Positions 1 to 4,675 of a stretch of 5,411 bases of DNA are shown here, in pieces; positions within the stretch are counted from its first letter, which is position 1; every line of letters begins with the position of its first letter. A model generated the notes under the pieces. The model worked only from the letters and a program-made list of their open reading frames with translations. It was not told the origin of the DNA and searched no databases. The position numbers were made by a program, and so were the translations under genes. The stretch comes from Kiritimatiellota bacterium. GTDB taxonomy: Bacteria > Verrucomicrobiota > Kiritimatiellia > RFP12 > UBA1067. The stretch covers positions 1 through 5,411 of the forward strand of contig WRML01000175.1 of the NCBI GenBank assembly GCA_009777165.1, given 5' to 3'.

Positions 1-752
1 TGCCGTCGGACATGGTGGACCACCGAATGGAGGGGCCCCACCACAAGGAGACCGGGGAGCGGCTGACCGAGTTCGCCGCGAAGATGTCCAAGTCGCTCAA
101 GAATGTGGTGAATCCCGATGACGTGATCCACGAGTACGGCGCGGACAGCATGAGGCTGTACGAGATGTTCATGGGGCCCCTGGAGGCGGTGAAGCCGTGG
201 AACACGCAGGGCGTCGAGGGGGTCTTCCGTTTCCTGAAGCGCTCGTTCCGCATGGTGGCGGAGCAGCCGCTCACGGATGAGCCGATGACCGCCGACCAGA
301 AGCGTGTGCTGCACGCGACGATCAAGAAGGTCACGGACGATCTGGAGACGATGAGCTTCAACACCGCCATCAGCCAGATGATGATTTTCGTCAATGCGTT
401 CTCGGGCAACAAGCCGTTGCCGCGCGAGGCGGCGGAGACGTATGTGCTGTTGCTCGCGCCGTTCGCGCCGCACGTGTGCGAGGAGCTGTGGGAGATGCTT
501 GGGCATGAGGGGACGCTCGCGTATGCGCCGTGGCCCGCGTATGACGAGGACTGCCTGAAGGTGTCCGAGGTCGAGGTGCTGGTGCAGGTGCTAGGCAAGC
601 CGAAGGCCCGCGTGATGATGCCGGCCGATGCGGACGAGGAGACCATGCGGGCCCTCGCGCTCCAGCAGGAGGCCGTGCAGTCGGCACTCGCTGGCAAGGA
701 TGTCCGCAAGGTCATCTGCGTCCCGGGGCGGCTGATCAATATTGTTGTCTAG
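1..752 (+). CDS. leuS: Leucyl-tRNA synthetase, C-terminal part (5' end outside window)
   Basis: Class I aminoacyl-tRNA synthetase that charges tRNA-Leu with leucine in the cytoplasm. The reading frame is open from base 3, so the gene enters from the left; the HIGH motif and CP1 editing domain are outside the window. About 249 of the usual 820-870 residues are present. The KMSKS catalytic loop is at bases 81-95, followed by the typical stretch containing NPDDVI, YGAD and RLYEMF. The GVEGVFRFLKR segment opens the helical anticodon-binding domain. The end, from about base 570, matches the small C-terminal tRNA-binding domain, finishing in GRLINIVV and a TAG stop. The usual VQVNGK motif of that domain reads VQVLGKPK here, a mild departure. 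dinB follows 38 bp downstream on the same strand with no obvious terminator between, so co-transcription is possible. The assignment is firm; the in-window ATG at 12 is internal, not the start. Confidence 0.96.
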   Translation, partial: PSDMVDHRMEGPHHKETGERLTEFAAKMSKSLKNVVNPDDVIHEYGADSMRLYEMFMGPLEAVKPWNTQGVEGVFRFLKRSFRMVAEQPLTDEPMTADQKRVLHATIKKVTDDLETMSFNTAISQMMIFVNAFSGNKPLPREAAETYVLLLAPFAPHVCEELWEMLGHEGTLAYAPWPAYDEDCLKVSEVEVLVQVLGKPKARVMMPADADEETMRALALQQEAVQSALAGKDVRKVICVPGRLINIVV

Positions 753-790
753 GCTTCAGTTTGTTCTCATGCAACGACATACGGGTTGCC

Positions 791-1969
791 ATGCGTTGCC
801 TCCTCCACATTGATATGGATGCCTTCTTCGCGTCGGTCGAACAACGCGACAGGCCGGAGTTGAAGGGGCGTCCTGTGATTGTGGGGGCGCCGCCTGACCA
901 GCGGGGGGTGGTGTCGGCCTGCTCCTATGAGGCGCGCGTGTTCGGCGTGCGTTCGGCGATGCCGTCACGCGAGGCTTACAGGCGTTGCCCGCATGCCGTT
1001 TTCCTGCCGCCGGACATGGCGCGGTATGAGGAAGCATCAAGGCAAATCTTTGCAATTTTTGATCGTTTCTCTCCACTTGTTGAACCCCTCTCCATTGACG
1101 AGGCGTTTGTGGACGTCACGGGTGCGCGGACGCTTTTTGGCAGTGGCGAGGACATCGCGAAAACGATCCGCGCGCAGATCCGTAAGGAGATCGAGCTCAC
1201 TGCGTCCGTCGGGGTGGCGCACAACAAATTCCTTGCGAAACTCGGTAGCGAACGCGCCAAACCCGATGGGTTGTTCATCGTCCCATCGGAACGGGATGAG
1301 CTTGTCCGTTTCCTTGGCGAGATGCAGATCAACGCGCTCTGGGGGGTCGGGCGCGTCACATGCGAAACGCTCACGCGCGCCGGGTTCCAGGCGGTCGCCG
1401 ACATCCAGAACGCTGACCCGCGTGATCTTGAACGTCTGCTGGGCACGAACTTTGCCGCACATCTCCGCGCGCTCGCGTTCGGCGAGGACGCGCGGGAAAT
1501 CGAGACCGACACCGTCGAGAAAAGCATTTCCCGCGAATACACGTTTCTGGTGGACTGCTCCGACCGCGAGCACGTCCGTGACGTGATCAAGGGGCTTGCG
1601 GACGACGTGGGGCGGCGTGTCCGCAAGCACGGCTATTTTGCAGCGACAGGGCGCATGAAACTGCGCTGGAAAGAGTTCAAGACCATCACACGGCAAGCGC
1701 CGTTCGAGACCCCCCTCTGCGACGATTTCTCCTTCCGCGCGATGGCGGTTCGCCTGTTCGATGCCGAGCCGCTGATCCAGCCCGTGCGCCTGATCGGGTT
1801 TGGCGTGAGCGGACTCGGCAACACCCCCCACGAACAACTGACGCTTTTCGAGGAGACCTCCCACGCGAGCGAAAAACGTGACCGCCTCTGCCGCGCCGTA
1901 GACACCCTGCGCGAAACGTTTGGCAACGGCGTCATCCGAAGGTTGAATGCCCACGCACCGCGGCGCTAA
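791..1969 (+). CDS. dinB: DNA polymerase IV (Y-family translesion polymerase)
   Basis: Error-prone polymerase that extends past damaged bases without proofreading. From the ATG at 791 the protein has 392 residues. The catalytic acidic residues fall where they do in E. coli Pol IV: D8 in HIDMDAFF, and D103/E104 in SIDEAF; F13 is the steric gate against ribonucleotides. The CSYEAR finger motif is near residues 45-49 and SVGVAHNKFLAK near 139-150. A helix-hairpin-helix thumb lies around 179-205. The little-finger domain begins at about KSISREYTF (244-252). QLTLF at 349-353 is a textbook beta-clamp binding motif, followed by a 39-residue tail of the type seen in many longer DinB proteins. A TTG at 761 would add ten residues, but the ATG at 791 gives the conserved N-terminus. 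No good Shine-Dalgarno sequence or recognisable LexA box lies upstream. It probably follows leuS in the same transcript and ends base-to-base against the opposing oxidoreductase gene. Confidence 0.96.
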   Translation: MRCLLHIDMDAFFASVEQRDRPELKGRPVIVGAPPDQRGVVSACSYEARVFGVRSAMPSREAYRRCPHAVFLPPDMARYEEASRQIFAIFDRFSPLVEPLSIDEAFVDVTGARTLFGSGEDIAKTIRAQIRKEIELTASVGVAHNKFLAKLGSERAKPDGLFIVPSERDELVRFLGEMQINALWGVGRVTCETLTRAGFQAVADIQNADPRDLERLLGTNFAAHLRALAFGEDAREIETDTVEKSISREYTFLVDCSDREHVRDVIKGLADDVGRRVRKHGYFAATGRMKLRWKEFKTITRQAPFETPLCDDFSFRAMAVRLFDAEPLIQPVRLIGFGVSGLGNTPHEQLTLFEETSHASEKRDRLCRAVDTLRETFGNGVIRRLNAHAPRR

Positions 1970-3328
1970 CTACACTTTCGGCATCTCCCAGCCTTTGCGG
2001 TAGGTGCGCGAGAGGAGTTTGGTGGCCTCCGGGCTGTTCGTGATCCGCATCCGCTCCGAATCCCATTTGAGCTCCGTGTCCGGCACACGGGTCGCGACCG
2101 TGCCGAGCAGGATGGTCTCCGCCATGGGGCCTGTGCGCTCGAAGAACGACTCGTTCTTGGTCTCGCCGCGCGCGGCCTCCAGGAAATGGTGGTAGTGGTT
2201 GCGCCCGTCCATCTTCGGTTTCTCGAGCGACTCGAACTTATTCTTCGGGAGCAGGATTGCGCCGCTCATGTGCGGCAGCAGGATGGCCCCCTCCGTGCCG
2301 AAGACGATGAGCCCCTCTTCGGGGAACTTCTCGAGGCCCGCCATCTTGGCGTACTCCTGCGCATCCTCGGAGGGGTAGAACTCCCCATCAAACCACTCCA
2401 TGGTGAACGGCTTGTTGTCGCTCTGCGGGATACCCGCGAACGTCCAGGTGATGTGGTTGCCGTTCGACCAGTTCTGTGCGCGGCGCTCAGGGCTGTTCTT
2501 CCATTCCTCCGACACCTTCGCCTTGACGGAGAGCGGCTTGATGAGGTTGAAGCCTTTCCACGCGGCATCGAAGATGTGGCAGCCGATGTCGCCCGACCAG
2601 CCCGTGCCAAAGTCGAGCCACGAACGCCACGAGAAGGGGTGGTAACCGCCGGCGTAGTCGCGCATCGGCGCGGTGCCGACCCACATGTCCCAGTTGAGGT
2701 GCTCAGGCGGCTGGCCGCTTCCCGGGTTTGGGTTCGGGCGGCGGAGATCGGCGACACCCGAACGGTTCGAGCAGAGGTACATCTTCTGGAGCGTGCCGAT
2801 GACGTTCTGCTTCATGAAGTGCACGCCCAGGCGATCCCCTGCGCCCGAGGCGTGCTGCGTACCGAGCTGCGTGACGACCTTCATCTTCCGCGCGGCATCG
2901 GAAAGCGCGCGGCATTCCGCAACATCATGGGCGAGCGGTTTCTGAACGTAAACATGCTTGCCGCGCTGGATGGCGTTCAGCGCGATGAGCGCGTGCATGT
3001 GGTCCGGGACGCAGACGCTCACGGAGTCAATGCGGTCGCCCTCCTTCTCCAACATCTCGCGCCAGTCTTGGTAGCGGCGCGCGTCCGGCACATCCTTTGC
3101 GGCGTTGTTCAGACTATTCAGGTCAACGTCACAGATGGCGACGACCTCACCCTTCGGGTACGACTTGTAGTTCTGCAAGTCGTGGTGGCCCATGCCGCCG
3201 ACACCGATACAGGCGTGGTTGATCTTCTCGTTGGCGCCGATGGTGCGGCGTTTAGGTGCTTGGGCATATCCGGTCAGAACGGCGGCCGTGCCGAACGCGG
3301 ATGTCGCCAAGAATGTCCTGCGTCTCAT
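1970..3328 (-). CDS. Tat-exported Gfo/Idh/MocA-family oxidoreductase
   Basis: NAD(P)-dependent dehydrogenase-like protein of 452 residues, of a family acting on sugars, inositols and sugar derivatives; the substrate cannot be read from sequence. The N-terminus has a twin-arginine signal: RRRTFL (residues 2-7), a hydrophobic stretch to about residue 20, and a plausible AQA cleavage site near 22-24. The Rossmann fold follows, with GVGGMG at 42-47 and the acidic end of beta-2 at AICDVD (64-69). The conserved EKP motif is QKPL here (129-132), a variant I recall from exported members. GDIGCHIFD at 246-254 fits the C-terminal substrate domain with its conserved Asp and His. Many paralogues of this exported type occur in Planctomycetes, Verrucomicrobia and Bacteroidetes. 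The ATG at 3328 is supported by an AAGGAGG site 5 nt upstream and by a promoter. The stop abuts the dinB stop with no gap. Family assignment is strong, function general only. Confidence 0.93.
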   Translation of the reverse strand: MRRRTFLATSAFGTAAVLTGYAQAPKRRTIGANEKINHACIGVGGMGHHDLQNYKSYPKGEVVAICDVDLNSLNNAAKDVPDARRYQDWREMLEKEGDRIDSVSVCVPDHMHALIALNAIQRGKHVYVQKPLAHDVAECRALSDAARKMKVVTQLGTQHASGAGDRLGVHFMKQNVIGTLQKMYLCSNRSGVADLRRPNPNPGSGQPPEHLNWDMWVGTAPMRDYAGGYHPFSWRSWLDFGTGWSGDIGCHIFDAAWKGFNLIKPLSVKAKVSEEWKNSPERRAQNWSNGNHITWTFAGIPQSDNKPFTMEWFDGEFYPSEDAQEYAKMAGLEKFPEEGLIVFGTEGAILLPHMSGAILLPKNKFESLEKPKMDGRNHYHHFLEAARGETKNESFFERTGPMAETILLGTVATRVPDTELKWDSERMRITNSPEATKLLSRTYRKGWEMPKV

Positions 3329-3333
3329 GTGTT

Positions 3334-3340
3334 CCTCCTT
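3334..3340 (-). promoter_or_regulatory. Strong ribosome binding site of the oxidoreductase gene
   Basis: The minus strand reads AAGGAGG with a 5-nt spacer before the ATG at 3328, a full match to the anti-Shine-Dalgarno core. It fixes the start codon and contrasts with dinB and ruvC, which show no clear site. Confidence 0.85.
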
Positions 3341-3355
3341 TTATCGCATTGATAA
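3341..3355. promoter_or_regulatory. Palindrome TTATC-N5-GATAA, possible operator
   Basis: A perfect inverted repeat with 5-bp arms and a 5-bp centre lies between the predicted minus-strand -10 box (3367-3372) and the ribosome binding site. Relative to a start near 3360 it would occupy about +6 to +20, a typical repressor position. The arms are short, so chance is a real alternative. No regulator gene is visible in the window. Confidence 0.3.
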
Positions 3356-3366
3356 CATTGGGGAAA

Positions 3367-3395
3367 ATCGTAACACGCTGTGTGAAGCATGTCAA
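3367..3395 (-). promoter_or_regulatory. Sigma70-like promoter of the oxidoreductase gene
   Basis: On the minus strand a perfect TTGACA (-35) at 3395-3390 is followed by a 17-bp spacer and TACGAT (-10) at 3372-3367. Transcription would start near 3360, giving an untranslated leader of about 32 nt before the ATG at 3328. The -35 box lies inside one copy of a 14-bp direct repeat, so regulator binding there could compete with or assist polymerase. Confidence 0.65.
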
Positions 3396-3431
3396 CAGGA
3401 ATCTTGAAGTGCAAAATATGTCAACAGGAAT
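3389..3431. repeat. 14-bp direct repeat pair in the divergent promoter region
   Basis: ATGTCAACAGGAAT occurs exactly at 3389-3402 and again at 3418-3431, start-to-start distance 29 bp. Read on the minus strand each copy is ATTCCTGTTGACAT and contains TTGACA. The proximal copy supplies the -35 box of the oxidoreductase promoter. The distal copy has no good -10 at the right distance, so it looks like a second binding site or a duplicated promoter part rather than a second promoter. Confidence 0.8.
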
Positions 3432-3441
3432 TGGGCGCCTT

Positions 3442-3499
3442 CTTGCAACCTTCTTGCCGTTCTTGCATTTTTTGCGTTATCGCGCTTGCGGTCTTGCGG
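3442..3499 (+). repeat. Cluster of five CTTGC motifs upstream of the membrane-protein gene
   Basis: CTTGC starts at 3442, 3453, 3462, 3485 and 3493. The first three sit in TTCTTGC and the last two in CTTGCGG, 8 bp apart and overlapping the predicted -35 region of the rightward promoter. The cluster is irregularly spaced, so it is not a simple tandem repeat. It may be a multi-site binding region or a chance low-complexity stretch. Confidence 0.45.
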
Positions 3500-3514
3500 C
3501 AAAACAGATATGAT
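3486..3514 (+). promoter_or_regulatory. Probable sigma70-like promoter of the membrane-protein gene
   Basis: TTGCGG (-35, matching only the TTG) at 3486-3491, a 17-bp spacer, then TATGAT (-10, five of six) at 3509-3514. The start would be near 3521, leaving a leader of about 17 nt. The good -10, exact spacing and following ribosome binding site support it; the weak -35 suggests modest or activated expression. Confidence 0.5.
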
Positions 3515-3525
3515 TGTTCCCCTTT

Positions 3526-3532
3526 AAAGGAG
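3526..3532 (+). promoter_or_regulatory. Ribosome binding site deciding the membrane-protein start
   Basis: AAAGGAG lies 5 nt before the ATG at 3538. An in-frame TTG at 3514 would place this site inside the coding region and overlap the -10 box, so the ATG at 3538 is preferred. The site overlaps a 10-bp palindrome, CCTTTAAAGG (3521-3530). Confidence 0.8.
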
Positions 3533-3537
3533 TTTTT

Positions 3538-4080
3538 ATGCCGCTTTCATGTTGGTCGTACACGATGGGGTTCGTTTGTTTGTTGTTCGGCGGTTTTATT
3601 GTCCTGCGTCCGTCCGACGCGTCGCGCGCGCTGAACGCGTTTCCGCGCAGTGTCGTTTCCGGTTATGTGCTGAGCGCCATCGCGTGGGTGTGGGCGGGTT
3701 TCGCCGTCTACATGATGGACATTGACATCATCAACCCGTATAAGTATCTTCTGCCGTTCGTGGTGCTGGGATGCATCCCCTTGACGTGGTTCTGGATGGG
3801 GAACCTGTTGCCGTGCCGTGCGCTTGGCGGCATCCTGACGCTTTTCCCGTATGGGCTTTTCCTTGTCGCGCGCAGTCATCCGTCATCGTACCGGCGGGTG
3901 CTGGTGGTGGTCGCCTACATCGCGATCATCAAGGGGATGATCTACATTTTGTACCCGTGGAAGTTGCGCCAACAGATCGTCTGGATCACCGCACGCCCGG
4001 TGCTTTTCCGTGCGGCCGGCGTGATCGACGCATTGCTCGGCATCCTGATGATCGCGCTCGGCGCGACGGTGCTGCGGTAA
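3538..4080 (+). CDS. Polytopic membrane protein of unknown function
   Basis: I do not recognise this 180-residue protein. It is strongly hydrophobic, with about six likely membrane helices at residues 8-23, 39-60, 69-87, 94-111, 119-138 and 158-178. Basic loops follow helix 1 (RPSDASR) and occur near 112-120 (RSHPSSYRR), 142-144 and 153-158. An acidic loop, DIDIINPYK, lies at 61-69. There is no signal peptide separate from helix 1, and no catalytic or metal-binding motif is evident. Good promoter and ribosome-binding signals plus clean codon structure make it a real gene. It is divergent from the oxidoreductase and lies 62 bp upstream of ruvC on the same strand, so it could be read together with ruvC unless the weak hairpin at 4086-4107 stops transcription. 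Possible roles such as transporter, sensor or small integral scaffold cannot be separated from sequence alone. Confidence 0.85.
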   Translation: MPLSCWSYTMGFVCLLFGGFIVLRPSDASRALNAFPRSVVSGYVLSAIAWVWAGFAVYMMDIDIINPYKYLLPFVVLGCIPLTWFWMGNLLPCRALGGILTLFPYGLFLVARSHPSSYRRVLVVVAYIAIIKGMIYILYPWKLRQQIVWITARPVLFRAAGVIDALLGILMIALGATVLR

Positions 4081-4085
4081 CGCGG

Positions 4086-4107
4086 CGGCAACGATGTGCC
4101 GTGTTTT
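4086..4107 (+). terminator. Weak hairpin with short T-run after the membrane-protein gene
   Basis: CGGCA (4086-4090), a 6-nt loop and TGCCG (4097-4101) form a 5-bp stem, extendable by one G:T pair, followed by TGTTTT. It sits 5 bp after the TAA stop. The stem is short and the T-run interrupted, so at most partial termination before ruvC is expected. Confidence 0.3.
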
Positions 4108-4142
4108 CCGCAGAGTTCCTTTTGAGCAGAGCGTATTTCCTT

Positions 4143-4670
4143 ATGCAGTCTTGTCCGTTAGTGAGTTCTCCCCTCCGCATCCTGGGCGTTGACGCGTCGT
4201 TGCGCTCGACGGGCGTTGGGGTTGTCGAGGAGGTCGGGTCGCGGATGATTGCCGTGTGGCATGGCGTGATTAAGAACCCGTCGGCGCGGCCGCTCTCCGC
4301 CTGCCTCGTGCATCTTCAGGACGAGATCGCCAGGCACATCGAGGAACACCGGCCCCATGCCATTGCCATCGAGGGGGTGTTCTACGCCAAGAACGTCAAG
4401 ACGATGATGATCCTCTCCCATGCGCGCGGCGTGATGATTGCGCAATGCGCGCGGGTTGCGTTGCCGGTGTACGAATACGAGCCTCGGCGCGTGAAGATGG
4501 CGGTGGTGGGTTACGGCGCGGCGCAGAAGGAGCAAGTACAGAAGATGGTCAAGACGCTCCTCAACCTCCCCGAGGAACCTCCGAGCGATGCCGCCGATGC
4601 GCTTGCGCTCGCCATCACGCACTTGCACAACCGTGCACGGATTACCGCGCAGACCTTAGAACCGATTTGA
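4143..4670 (+). CDS. ruvC: Holliday junction resolvase RuvC
   Basis: Endonuclease that cuts four-way DNA junctions symmetrically, working with the RuvAB branch-migration motor in recombinational repair. From the ATG at 4143 the protein has 175 residues (E. coli: 173). The four catalytic acids are present: D17 in LGVDASLRSTG, E77 in IEGVF, and D149 and D152 in PSDAADALALA. They correspond to E. coli D7, E66, D138 and D141. F80 matches the junction-wedging Phe69, and K118 and K129 match Lys107 and Lys118. The segment YAKNVKTMMILSHARG is typical. The usual D-P-G after the first Asp is D-A-S here. The start is uncertain: no clear Shine-Dalgarno sequence precedes the ATG, an in-frame GTG at 4161 would shorten the N-terminus to near E. 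coli length, and a TTG at 4122 would lengthen it. ruvA and ruvB are not in the window. The gene converges on the DUF1343 gene with a 5-bp gap. Confidence 0.95.
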   Translation: MQSCPLVSSPLRILGVDASLRSTGVGVVEEVGSRMIAVWHGVIKNPSARPLSACLVHLQDEIARHIEEHRPHAIAIEGVFYAKNVKTMMILSHARGVMIAQCARVALPVYEYEPRRVKMAVVGYGAAQKEQVQKMVKTLLNLPEEPPSDAADALALAITHLHNRARITAQTLEPI

Positions 4671-4675
4671 TTCAC

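Noticed and set aside
761..790. TTG start ten codons upstream of the dinB ATG
   Set aside because: DinB proteins begin just before the HIDMDAFF motif, and the ATG at 791 places catalytic residues at the same numbers as in E. coli.
1037..1954. A 305-codon open frame on the minus strand opposite dinB
   Set aside because: It lacks a start signal or recognisable motif, and dinB on the other strand has all catalytic and clamp-binding residues in the right places.
2186..3352. A 388-codon open frame on the plus strand opposite the oxidoreductase gene
   Set aside because: It is a GC-driven antisense shadow: the translation is rich in Arg, Val and Ala without recognisable domains, lies almost wholly over a gene with clear family motifs, and overlaps that gene's promoter-proximal signals.
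3389..3431. CRISPR or transposon-end interpretation of the direct repeat
   Set aside because: Only two short copies with a 15-bp gap, no cas or transposase gene, and no inverted termini; promoter-site duplication fits better.
3521..3530. Palindrome CCTTTAAAGG overlapping the ribosome binding site as a translation-blocking hairpin
   Set aside because: With no loop the perfect palindrome cannot fold on itself in RNA; a folded form would keep only three base pairs. It could still be a protein site, but nothing supports that.
3771..4142. Upstream in-frame extension of ruvC by 124 codons
   Set aside because: The extension overlaps the membrane-protein gene in another frame and has no RuvC-like or other domain; RuvC homology begins just after the ATG at 4143.
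1970..4670. A DNA-repair island linking dinB, the membrane protein and ruvC
   Set aside because: The genes are separated by an oppositely oriented oxidoreductase and by independent promoters, and no defence or SOS signature was found.
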